Assembly: GCA_023424865.1 (NCBI GenBank)
Contig: JAFADM010000055.1
Coordinates: 1 to 7,788, forward strand
DNA: 7,788 bases
Direction of reading: 5' to 3'
Source: Bacillota bacterium
GTDB lineage: Bacteria > Bacillota_A > Clostridia > DSM-8532
The notes beneath the pieces were generated by a model that worked only from the letters and a program-made list of their open reading frames with translations, was not told the origin of the DNA and made no database searches. Positions 1-6,692 of the stretch are shown in pieces (the stretch's first letter is position 1; each line of letters opens with the position of its first letter). The position numbers and the translations under genes were made by a program.

Positions 1-1572
1 TACTGGGAGGAAAAGAAGCTTGATCTCAAGGCCGGTTATGAGAGCCTGGAGGGTCAGGCCCGCTTCTCCGATGTGGCAGCGTTTCTAATGGAGGTTGAAA
101 GCGCGGCCCTAACGGATTACATAGCCTTTTTAAAAGCTTTGGGAGTAAAGTGCCCTATTAACGCCAGCAATCTTCCCGCCGGGGCTGCAGAGCTGAAATG
201 CGTGAGCCTGGGAGATGTTACGGAAAACAATGCCTACTGGAATCATCCCAGAAGCGGCTTTAAGGTGCCTGCGCCCTTTCATTTCAAGGAAATGGTTTCT
301 ACCGATCCTCAGACCATAACGGGGGATTTTACTCATAATCTGGTTTCAAAGGCCGCCTTTGCCAGGGTGAAGGATAAGCCCTTTGTCATTACCGAATGGA
401 ATGTGTGCTATCCCACCCGTTTTCGTTCGGATGTTATGTTAATGCTGTCGTCCTACGCCGCCCTTCAGGACTGGGATGGGCTCATACTTTTTTCTTATTC
501 CCATTTTGCCGATAAAAGGGTTCTTGAGAGCACAAGAATGTGGGGCTTTTTCAATTCCTTCAACGATCCTGCAGTTTGGGGCCTGGCAGGGGCTGCCGCG
601 TCACTTTTCAGAAAAGGACTGGTGACAGAAGGGCAGGCCCTGGTTGATATCGGCTATCCACCTCTGGATCAGGTTTCCACTGCGCCGGGCTATCGGGTGC
701 CCTTCGGGAGCCTGCCCTTTATCAGCCGGGTACAGGCTGTTTTCCCTGAAGGCGGCAGGTATGCGGGAGAGGCCGACGCGGTTGTAAGCTCAGGCTATAC
801 CCCCACAGGCAACTATCTTGGGGCAAAGCACAGCCTGGTGTATTCCCGTTCGCCTTATGGCGATCCTTACGGCAAGGAAAAGATGCTTGAAGCCTTTTTG
901 AATAGCCACCGGGAAGAGGACGGAGAGACTCTCTCCGACTGCCTTGGAAACCCGGTGGGCAGTGTGGGCGTACGGCGGGCTGTGGTTGAGGACGGACAGG
1001 TAATGGATGCCCAACCCTCCAATTTTGCAGTCATACTGGATGCCTGCCTGAAAAAATGGGGAGTCATCGGACCTGAGAAGGGCTTTCACAAGCCCGGCGC
1101 CTTTGTTTCCGACACAGGAGAGCTTGCATTCAATTACAACGACGGGCTTTTTACTCTGGATACACAAAAAGCGGCTGCCTTTGCAGGCCGTATTCAAAAC
1201 GGATCCGTTCACTTTGGCGGCTTCCGTCTTGAAACAGAGAAAGAAAAAAGTGCCCTGGTGATTTTGGCCATGGACGACAAGGCTCTGGCGGATTCGGAGC
1301 ACCTGTACCTCACTGCTGTCGGGGATTGCGCCAACGAGGGGATGATCTGGGACGGGGATATCCTGGTGAGCGAGGGTGACGGCCCCATTCTTGTGGATTC
1401 ACTTACCGGAACCCTTTTTGTACCTTCAAACAGGAAGAACTGCCTGGCTTATGCTCTAAGCCCGACAGGCGAAAGGCTTGCTCCTCTTGAGGTGAAGCTT
1501 TCGGAGGGCGGCTTCAGCGTTTTAATAACGGAGGCGCCTACCGCCATTTACTATGAACTGGTTATCAATTGA
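1..1572 (+). CDS. Glycoside hydrolase-like protein, 3' part (5' end outside window)
   Basis: The frame is open from base 1 to the TGA at 1570-1572, giving 523 visible residues. A GTG at 73 is internal: the frame continues upstream without a stop and no ribosome binding site precedes it, so the true start lies outside the window. The visible N-terminal part resembles the second half of a (beta/alpha)8 clan-A glycoside hydrolase. YWNHP is at residues 79-83. VITEWN follows, with Glu132 the likely catalytic nucleophile at the end of strand 7. Next comes a YAALQDWDGL segment fitting strand 8. The acid/base Glu would be upstream and is not seen. Residues from about 365 to the end form a probable beta-sandwich opening with SDTGEL (from residue 370), a motif I associate with accessory domains of cellulase-like hydrolases. 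The likely role is hydrolysis of a glycan. Exact family and substrate cannot be assigned, and export cannot be judged without the N-terminus. It is followed at once by a terminator, so it ends its transcription unit. Confidence 0.8.
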   Translation, partial: YWEEKKLDLKAGYESLEGQARFSDVAAFLMEVESAALTDYIAFLKALGVKCPINASNLPAGAAELKCVSLGDVTENNAYWNHPRSGFKVPAPFHFKEMVSTDPQTITGDFTHNLVSKAAFARVKDKPFVITEWNVCYPTRFRSDVMLMLSSYAALQDWDGLILFSYSHFADKRVLESTRMWGFFNSFNDPAVWGLAGAAASLFRKGLVTEGQALVDIGYPPLDQVSTAPGYRVPFGSLPFISRVQAVFPEGGRYAGEADAVVSSGYTPTGNYLGAKHSLVYSRSPYGDPYGKEKMLEAFLNSHREEDGETLSDCLGNPVGSVGVRRAVVEDGQVMDAQPSNFAVILDACLKKWGVIGPEKGFHKPGAFVSDTGELAFNYNDGLFTLDTQKAAAFAGRIQNGSVHFGGFRLETEKEKSALVILAMDDKALADSEHLYLTAVGDCANEGMIWDGDILVSEGDGPILVDSLTGTLFVPSNRKNCLAYALSPTGERLAPLEVKLSEGGFSVLITEAPTAIYYELVIN

Positions 1573-1601
1573 GAGAGCTTTTACAGTTTTTAACACCCTA
1601 T

Positions 1602-1630
1602 GCCGGACTCTACGAGTCCGGCTTGCTTTT
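1602..1630 (+). terminator. Rho-independent terminator of the hydrolase gene
   Basis: A perfect 9-bp stem (GCCGGACTC at 1602-1610 pairing with GAGTCCGGC at 1614-1622) closes a 3-base loop. It is followed by TTGCTTTTTAT. It lies 29 bases after the stop codon at 1572, the expected place to end the hydrolase transcript and separate it from the downstream pair of genes. Confidence 0.9.
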
Positions 1631-1646
1631 TATAAGGCGTACAGCC

Positions 1647-1712
1647 CCTCATAAAAACAAATTATTTCTTCGCCGCCGCTATCCGTTGGGATGCGGGCAA
1701 AGCCCGCTTTAG
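1647..1712 (+). repeat. Inverted repeat, left copy, with palindromic core
   Basis: This segment matches the reverse complement of 1990-2058. The inner part (1683-1712) aligns with two mismatches and one 1-base gap over about 31 positions. The outer part (1647-1682) is weaker but shares CCTCA, AAAAACAA and a GC-rich block in the same order. The core is a hairpin, GCGGGC (1693-1698) and GCCCGC (1702-1707) around AAA. The asymmetric flanks GTTGGG and TTTAG give the repeat a direction, so the opposite orientation of the second copy is real and not just an effect of the palindrome. It may be a REP-like or MITE-like dispersed element. Similarity stops abruptly inward of 1712. Confidence 0.75.
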
Positions 1713-1758
1713 GGGTGCATTATGCCGGAAAAGTATAGCTCACAGCGTAATTGTAGAG

Positions 1759-1787
1759 TTGAAGGAAATGCCCTTCAGGCTTATTCT
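1759..1787 (+). promoter_or_regulatory. Possible sigma-A type promoter for the foldase gene
   Basis: TTGAAG (1759-1764) and TATTCT (1782-1787) are separated by exactly 17 bases. Each matches its consensus hexamer at 4 of 6 positions. It lies about 160 bases before the start codon at 1948 and just inside the left inverted-repeat copy. Since a terminator separates the upstream gene, a promoter is expected somewhere in this gap, but this match is weak and the region is AT-rich. Confidence 0.3.
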
Positions 1788-1936
1788 TTTTATGTAAAAC
1801 CTTTCCATTCTTTTATGCCATTCCGGACGCAGCACATTCAAAATAAATCACATTGAAGCAGACGATTGACTTCATCAAATACCGTTTAGTGGAAGTAATG
1901 AATTTGGTTTTGTTTTATTCATCCGTAAACGTGACT

Positions 1937-1941
1937 GGAGG
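1937..1941 (+). promoter_or_regulatory. Ribosome binding site for the foldase gene
   Basis: GGAGG with a 6-base spacer to the ATG at 1948. It matters because it fixes the start upstream of the second repeat copy and so supports translation of the repeat as part of the protein, rather than a start near the membrane segment. Confidence 0.8.
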
Positions 1942-1947
1942 CCAATC

Positions 1948-3120
1948 ATGGGAAAAAGAAAAAAGTATAAAAAAGACCTTCTTCCTTATCTAAAGCGGGC
2001 TATGCCCGCAACCCAACTGGAGAGAAGCGCCGGTAAAAATTCTTGTTTTTCATTGAGGTTTATAAACTATAAGCTACTAATCCTGCTTTGTCTTGCCTTC
2101 GGGCTCATCCTCTTTTTTATTTTGCAGGCAGAGGCCCCTGTTGCCAGAGTTAACGGAGAGCCTCTCACACAAAGGGAATTCCTGCGCCAGCTCAGGCTTG
2201 AACGCACGGAAACGGTGACCTATTTTTATGAAAAATACGGAGCCTTGGAGGACGAAAGCTTCTGGAACAGGGCTTTCCCGGAAGGAACACCGGCGGAATA
2301 TGCCCGCCAAAGGGTCCTAAACGAGCTTGTGTCCATTAAGGTCCAGCAGCTCCTGGCAAAGGAGTACCAGCTTCTGGAGGACCTGTCCTATCAACGCTTT
2401 CTGAAGGATTTAAGAAAGGAAAATAAGGCCCGCGCCAAAGCCATGGCGGAGGGGCAGGTGCTGTTCGGCCCCGTGGAATACGACGAGAACGGGTACTTTA
2501 CCTATACCTTCAGCCATCTTCTTATCGAGCTTAAAAAGGTTCTCCTTGAAAAAGCCTATCCTCCTGATGAGGACGAGCTTTACGCCTATTACCTTTCCGT
2601 AAGAGCCGAGAAGTACGCCAGGGCTGACGATGTGGCCTATGAAAGCCTTTACATACCCTATTCCCTGGAGGATGGCCGGGTTGATGAGAACCTCAGGGAA
2701 GAGGGTTATGCTTTCCTGTCCCTTTTGTATGAAAACGAAATAAAGGATAAGCCCGACACGGATTGGGCTTCCCTGGAAGCTCTTATGAAAAGCCGGTTTC
2801 CCAATAGCGTTTATGAAAAAGGGATACTGGACGAGAATGGGGCCAGCAGCTATTCCAAGGCCTACCCCCTAAGCTTTGAGGCCCTGTCCCTATTGGAGCC
2901 GGGACAAACCGGGACCGTCCTGGATGAAGGGCTTGCAAGACGGGTAAGCCTCGTAAGGGTCCTGAACAGGCAGGAGGGGGGCTACAAGGCCTATGAGGAA
3001 TACGGGGACTCCATTCTTTTCAATTACGGTGAGATGAAGTATGAGGAGCTCGTGGCAAGCCTCATTGACGAGGCTCTGGTTGAAATAAACAGCCGCATTT
3101 ACGAGAGAATGTATCCTTAA
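1948..3120 (+). CDS. Membrane-anchored SurA/PrsA-like foldase (parvulin-related, probably without isomerase activity)
   Basis: The protein has 390 residues. Residues 1-42 are a basic cytoplasmic segment (GKRKKYKK near the start). Residues 43-59 are a single membrane helix. VARVNGEPLTQREFL (65-79) begins a SurA_N-like chaperone domain reaching about 220, with several charged helices. Residues about 226-340 fit a parvulin (PpiC) fold, including the late 'LEPGQTGTVLDEG' pattern corresponding to the Gxxs-PV-tracking part of parvulins. The HIL(V) signature, however, is replaced by LYIPY (234-238) and the late GYHII signature by ARRVSLVRV (330-338), so both characteristic histidines are missing. 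The inferred role is an extracytoplasmic chaperone tethered to the outer membrane face. There is no lipobox cysteine, unlike classical PrsA. Codons 15-37 overlap the right inverted-repeat copy. It lies 87 bases before the secreted beta-helix gene with no terminator between, so the two are probably co-transcribed. Family assignment is good; function is inferred. Confidence 0.8.
   Translation: MGKRKKYKKDLLPYLKRAMPATQLERSAGKNSCFSLRFINYKLLILLCLAFGLILFFILQAEAPVARVNGEPLTQREFLRQLRLERTETVTYFYEKYGALEDESFWNRAFPEGTPAEYARQRVLNELVSIKVQQLLAKEYQLLEDLSYQRFLKDLRKENKARAKAMAEGQVLFGPVEYDENGYFTYTFSHLLIELKKVLLEKAYPPDEDELYAYYLSVRAEKYARADDVAYESLYIPYSLEDGRVDENLREEGYAFLSLLYENEIKDKPDTDWASLEALMKSRFPNSVYEKGILDENGASSYSKAYPLSFEALSLLEPGQTGTVLDEGLARRVSLVRVLNRQEGGYKAYEEYGDSILFNYGEMKYEELVASLIDEALVEINSRIYERMYP
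1990..2058 (-). repeat. Inverted repeat, right copy, inside the foldase coding sequence
   Basis: This is the reverse-complement partner of 1647-1712. It shares the palindromic core GCGGGC (1995-2000) and GCCCGC (2004-2009), here around TAT, and the flanks that read CCAGTTGGG on the minus strand. It lies in frame within the gene, encoding residues 15-37 (LKRAMPATQLERSAGK and onward), just before the membrane helix. The 7-mer TTTATAA directly follows it (2059-2065) and also occurs left of the other copy (1629-1635). That match is short and AT-rich, so it is not strong evidence of a target duplication. Confidence 0.7.
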
Positions 3121-3195
3121 GGGCAGGGATACGGACAGGGCCACGGGAGAAAGGAGGGAAGAGGCGCTTAAGTAAAGCCCAGATTGCCTTGGAAA

Positions 3196-3201
3196 GGAAG
3201 G
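3196..3201 (+). promoter_or_regulatory. Ribosome binding site that decides the beta-helix gene start
   Basis: GGAAGG within GGAAAGGAAGG stands 6 bases before the ATG at 3208 and 9 before the ATG at 3211. It excludes the in-frame TTG at 3184, which lies upstream of this site, and gives a protein beginning MMKMKK, a standard signal-peptide start. Confidence 0.8.
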
Positions 3202-3207
3202 AACCTT

Positions 3208-6200
3208 ATGATGAAAATGAAAAAAAGCCTGAGTGTCCTTCTCATGATGGCACTGCTTGTTGGCATGACCTGTTCCTATCTTCCGGTTACTGCTTCAGGG
3301 GCGACAGGCACCGCCTACTATGTGGATTCTGTCAATGGCAGCGACAGTAACTCCGGCACCAGCGAGGCCGCACCGTGGAAGACTCTGGAGAAGGTAAACC
3401 AGACCGTCTTCCAGCCCGGCGACAGTATCCTTTTAAGGGCCGGACGAACCTTCTCCGGCCCACTGTACCCCAAAGGCTCGGGTACGGAGCAGGACCCCAT
3501 TGTTATTGATATGTATGCAAGCGGAAACAAGCCTGTGGTGGACGGAGGCGGCAAGGCCTATTCCACCTCCGACAGGGTGGACGCTGCCGTTTACTTAAAG
3601 GATCAGGATTATTGGACCATCCGCAATCTGGAGGTGGTGAATAACGCCGCTACCGGTGCCGACAGGCAGGGAATCCATGTGGACGCCTCCAGCGGAAACC
3701 ACAGGGGCATCACCATTGAGAATTGTGTGGTGCATCACGTGGCCAGTGACGGCAATAACGGAGAGCATGCCCGCATCGCGGCCATCAATGTGTGGTCAAG
3801 GGGATGGAATCAGGCCTTTTCGGATGTCCGCATTGTCAACAACTCTGTCTACACCACCGGCAGCACAGGTATTTACGTTCACGGCGAGAAATGGGCGGGA
3901 GACGCCACGGGCATTTACATTGCCCACAACAATCTCTATGATATCGGAGGCGACGGCATACTGGTTGCGGGGGCGACGGCACCCCTGGTGGAGTATAACG
4001 TGGTTAACGGCTCCCACACCCGCAGCAATCTCTACTGTGTGGCCCTCTGGCCCTTTGAATGCGACGACGCGGTTTTTCAATACAATGAAGCCTATAATAC
4101 CAAAACAACCCTTGACGGGCAGGGCATCGACTGCGACTATATGTCCCGGAGAACGGTTTTTCAGTACAATTACGTTCATGACAACGAGGGCGGCTTTGTT
4201 CTTATTGCCAATGCCCTTACCTATAACGGGGGAGCAGCCTTCAACGACGGCTCCATCATCCGTTACAATATCGCTCAGAATAATCTGACACGCCAGTTCC
4301 AGTTTGCCAACAAACCGACTAATACTAAAATTTACAATAATACCATTTATGTTAAGCCTGGAATCAACTCACAAATGGTATGGGCCTGGTCGGAGAACGG
4401 TGTGGCCTATCCTGAAAACACAAGCTTTTACAACAATATCTTTTACAACCTGGGCACCAACGGCAGCTACGATTTTGGCGGAGCTACGGGCACGGTCTTC
4501 GATTCCAATGTATTCTACGGCATTCATCCGTCCAGTGAGCCGGCGGATCCCAATAAAATAACCTCGGATCCCATGCTTGGCTATCCGGGAGAAGCGGGGA
4601 CAGGATTGGAGTCCTGTGCGGTATACCAGCTTGAGGCAGGCTCGCCCTGTCTTGGGACGGGGCGTGTCGTTGAAGACAACGGAGGACTCGATTTCTTCGG
4701 CAATACCGTTTCCAATACCCTCCCGCCCAACCGGGGAGCCTACAACGGCCCTGGCCTGGATGCAGTGCCCACGCCCACACCGACACCGGAGCCTGTAAAC
4801 CTGGTGGGAAATCCGGGCTTTGAAAGCGGCAGTCTGTCGCCCTGGACCTCTTACGGCAATGTGGCTGTGGTACAGGAAAGCCCAAGGACAGGAAGCTACA
4901 GTGTTAAAATCACCGGCTCCGGCGCGGCGGCCGAGCTTGTGGTTACCCAGCTGTACCCGGGAACATCCTATCGCCTTACAGGCCATGCTCTGGCCCAAAG
5001 CGGGCAGTCGGTGCTGCTTGGCATTAAGGAATACGGCGGTGTGGAGACCTCCGTTCGCATTTCCGGTACGGCCTATACGGAAAAAACCATAGACTTTACA
5101 ACAGGCCCCGCCAGCACCAGCGTGAAGATCTTCCTATATAAGGACGGTGGTACAGGCTCCGTATTCTGTGACGATATTTCCCTTATCCAGACGGGCCAGC
5201 CGCCCTTTGGAAGTACGCCCACGCCTACTCCGGTGCCTGAGCCGGAAACCGGCGGCAACGATGAGTTTGACAGTACGGAGCTCGATTCCCAGTGGGTAAT
5301 TGTGAGGGAAAATCCCTCCAATTGGAGTCTTTCGGAAAGGCCGGGGTATTTGCGCATTATCGGTGAATCCGGAGAAATCATCAATACCGCCGTAAGCGCC
5401 AAAAACCTCTTCCTTACAGGAGCGCCGGAGGGAGACTGGACCATTGACACAAGGCTTGACGGAATTCCTACCTCCAACTGGTCCCAGGCCGGTCTTCTTA
5501 TCTGGCAGGACGATGATAATTTCTTCCGTCTGTCCCGACTCTATGACAACGGCGTGGTGATGCAGTACACAAAGGAGACAGGCGGCGTACGCTCCTACTA
5601 CAATACGCCTGATCTGACAGAGGCCTCGGTGGTCTACCTCCGGATGGTTAAATCGGGGGATAACTACGCGGCCTACTATTCCGGCGACGGGGTTAATTAC
5701 ACCCAGGTTTGGAGCACCCAGACAGGAAGCCTGTCCAATATAAGAATAGGGCTTATCTGCTGCAACGGCACGGGCATCACTGCGGACTTTGATTATTTCA
5801 GGGTATCGGAAAATACGGACCCGGTTCCGACACCCACTCCAACTCCCACTCCAACACCCACTCCAACACCTACACCGGAGCCCACGCCAACGCCGACCCC
5901 GGAACCTACGCCTACGCCTACGCCAACGCCCACACCAACCCCGGAACCCACTCCAACGCCCACACCCACTCCGGATCCGGTAAACCTGGTTGTTAACGGG
6001 GATTTTGAGCTGGGCACACTGGACGCCTGGTCGGTCTCATGGGGGTCGTTGGGTGCTGCCACGGATAATGTTTATGAAGGGGCTTACAGTGCTGTTAACA
6101 AGGGAACCGCCTCAAAGGGGGCCGGATTGGAACAGGTTGTTGCAGTGCTCCCCAATACCGCCTACACACTCACTGCCTATGTTAAGACCACAAACAGCGA

Positions 6201-6408
6201 ATTTTGCCTTCTGGGGGTGTCGGGCATGAACCGATACGGAGGCACGGTTCAGATTAACTGCACAGCCAATGAGTACACCCTTTATACGGTGAATTTCACT
6301 ACTGATGAAACGGTTTCAAAAATTAATGTTTTCCTTAAAAAATGGTCCGGCACGGGATCGGCCTGGATTGACAATGTCCGCCTAACGGTGAGGCAGGCTT
6401 CGAACTAA
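3208..6408 (+). CDS. Secreted modular right-handed beta-helix protein with carbohydrate-binding modules
   Basis: The protein has 1066 residues from ATG 3208. Residues 1-30 are a signal peptide (MMKMKK, hydrophobic core, cleavage likely near VTA-SGA). [15 protein letters not shown] and PWKTLEKVN then open a pectate-lyase-like beta-helix. Coils with repeated N-rich turns (ENCVVHH, NNSVYTT, HNNLYDI, QYNYVHD, YNNTIYV, YNNIFYN, DSNVFYG) run from about 170 to 435. The helix closes with [11 protein letters not shown] and a DFFGN segment before 520. A short Pro-Thr linker (521-529) leads to a CBM4/9-like module (about 530-661). A second linker (669-683) leads to a concanavalin-like module (685-866; [43 protein letters not shown]) like GH43 C-terminal/DUF1349 domains. 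A long Pro-Thr linker (874-924) and a second CBM4/9-like module (925-1066) follow. No dockerin, S-layer homology or sortase signal is seen, so it is probably released. Polysaccharide lyase or hydrolase activity is likely; family and catalytic residues are not identified. Confidence 0.85.
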   Translation: MMKMKKSLSVLLMMALLVGMTCSYLPVTASGATGTAYYVDSVNGSDSNSGTSEAAPWKTLEKVNQTVFQPGDSILLRAGRTFSGPLYPKGSGTEQDPIVIDMYASGNKPVVDGGGKAYSTSDRVDAAVYLKDQDYWTIRNLEVVNNAATGADRQGIHVDASSGNHRGITIENCVVHHVASDGNNGEHARIAAINVWSRGWNQAFSDVRIVNNSVYTTGSTGIYVHGEKWAGDATGIYIAHNNLYDIGGDGILVAGATAPLVEYNVVNGSHTRSNLYCVALWPFECDDAVFQYNEAYNTKTTLDGQGIDCDYMSRRTVFQYNYVHDNEGGFVLIANALTYNGGAAFNDGSIIRYNIAQNNLTRQFQFANKPTNTKIYNNTIYVKPGINSQMVWAWSENGVAYPENTSFYNNIFYNLGTNGSYDFGGATGTVFDSNVFYGIHPSSEPADPNKITSDPMLGYPGEAGTGLESCAVYQLEAGSPCLGTGRVVEDNGGLDFFGNTVSNTLPPNRGAYNGPGLDAVPTPTPTPEPVNLVGNPGFESGSLSPWTSYGNVAVVQESPRTGSYSVKITGSGAAAELVVTQLYPGTSYRLTGHALAQSGQSVLLGIKEYGGVETSVRISGTAYTEKTIDFTTGPASTSVKIFLYKDGGTGSVFCDDISLIQTGQPPFGSTPTPTPVPEPETGGNDEFDSTELDSQWVIVRENPSNWSLSERPGYLRIIGESGEIINTAVSAKNLFLTGAPEGDWTIDTRLDGIPTSNWSQAGLLIWQDDDNFFRLSRLYDNGVVMQYTKETGGVRSYYNTPDLTEASVVYLRMVKSGDNYAAYYSGDGVNYTQVWSTQTGSLSNIRIGLICCNGTGITADFDYFRVSENTDPVPTPTPTPTPTPTPTPTPEPTPTPTPEPTPTPTPTPTPTPEPTPTPTPTPDPVNLVVNGDFELGTLDAWSVSWGSLGAATDNVYEGAYSAVNKGTASKGAGLEQVVAVLPNTAYTLTAYVKTTNSEFCLLGVSGMNRYGGTVQINCTANEYTLYTVNFTTDETVSKINVFLKKWSGTGSAWIDNVRLTVRQASN
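5827..5979 (+). repeat. Low-complexity repeat encoding a Pro-Thr linker
   Basis: Fifty-one codons of alternating Pro and Thr with periodic Glu (PTPEPTPTP pattern), ending PDP, built from imperfect ACNCCN units. The plus strand is almost free of G here. The linker separates the concanavalin-like module from the last CBM and is probably flexible and possibly O-glycosylated. Synonymous third positions vary (CCC, CCA, CCG, CCT and ACA, ACG, ACT, ACC), which argues for an old, selected linker rather than a fresh expansion, although slippage and assembly error remain likely in such DNA. Confidence 0.9.
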
Positions 6409-6438
6409 GGAATATTCAACGGAGGGACACCCGGGCTG

Positions 6439-6502
6439 CCTGTATTTCAGGCTGGAAATGAACAACGGCGTATCCCCTGTTGTGGATATCCTGTGTTTCA
6501 GC
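6439..6502 (+). repeat. Pair of near-identical 13-base direct repeats
   Basis: CCTGTATTTCAGG (6439-6451) and CCTGTGTTTCAGC (6490-6502) differ at two positions and start 51 bases apart. Each can take part in a short hairpin: GCCTG/CAGGC (6438-6442 with 6448-6452), and CCTGTG/CACAGG (6490-6495 with 6503-6508). The function is unknown, and chance is possible at this length. Confidence 0.35.
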
Positions 6503-6597
6503 CACAGGTAAGGAATGACCTATATGAAATAAACCCAACTCACACTGAAAAGGGGGGCTTAAGGCCGTCTTTAGTAAAACAGTATTTTAAGTAATGT

Positions 6598-6627
6598 GGC
6601 GTAGCCTGGAAACTACGCCCTTCTTTT
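6598..6627 (+). terminator. Probable terminator of the foldase/beta-helix unit
   Basis: A 7-bp stem, GGCGTAG (6598-6604) pairing with CTACGCC (6613-6619), encloses an 8-base loop and is followed by CTTCTTTT. The T tract is interrupted by C and the hairpin lies 189 bases after the stop codon at 6408, so it is weaker than the terminator at 1602. On the minus strand the hairpin lacks a T tract, so it fits the plus-strand transcript better. Confidence 0.55.
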
Positions 6628-6692
6628 GTCTATTGGTGTGCTCATTTGGCTAATAGGGTCATGTCATTTAAAAAACATTGAAAGGAAGATTT

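Larger units (their letters stand above)
1573..1947. other. 375-base intergenic region
   Basis: No credible gene is seen on either strand. The stretch holds, in order, the terminator of the upstream hydrolase (1602-1630), an oriented repeat with a GC-rich palindromic core (1647-1712), a possible promoter (1759-1787), an AT-rich leader without recognisable riboswitch structure, and the ribosome binding site of the next gene (1937-1941). Confidence 0.7.
6409..6692. other. Convergent intergenic region
   Basis: This 284-base gap lies between the beta-helix gene and the oppositely oriented SDR gene. I see no gene. A GGAGGG at 6421-6426 has no start codon at a suitable distance. The gap holds two similar 13-base segments with hairpin potential (6439-6451 and 6490-6502) and a terminator-like hairpin (6598-6627). 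The right end is AT-rich, matching the composition of the SDR gene. No convincing T-tailed hairpin serves the minus-strand gene. Confidence 0.6.

Noticed and set aside
790..1302. Minus-strand open frame of 170 codons opposite the hydrolase gene
   Set aside because: It lies wholly within a well-supported gene on the other strand and shows no recognisable domain.
1866..1901. TTGACT at 1866 as the -35 box of a promoter
   Set aside because: No acceptable -10 hexamer occurs at 15-19 bases; the nearest TAATGA is 24 bases away.
1629..2065. TTTATAA at 1629-1635 and 2059-2065 as a target-site duplication of an inserted element
   Set aside because: Only 7 AT-rich bases; the left copy is 11 bases away from the repeat end while the right one touches it, so the geometry is not symmetrical.
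3184..3207. TTG start at 3184 adding 8 residues to the beta-helix protein
   Set aside because: The strong ribosome binding site at 3196-3201 lies downstream of it, and starting at ATG 3208 gives a normal signal peptide.
4369..4998. Minus-strand open frame of 209 codons opposite the beta-helix gene
   Set aside because: It is a shadow of the coding frame; its product is low-complexity in places and has no family features.
5827..5979. CRISPR-like or tandem satellite array
   Set aside because: Units are a few bases long, have no unique spacers and stay in frame as a Pro-Thr linker.
5793..6062. Minus-strand frame encoding Gly-Val repeats
   Set aside because: It is the antisense reading of the Pro-Thr linker repeat and not an independent gene.
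6458..6511. 17-codon frame with ATG at 6458 in the convergent gap
   Set aside because: No ribosome binding site at a useful distance, very short, and overlapping hairpin-capable repeats.
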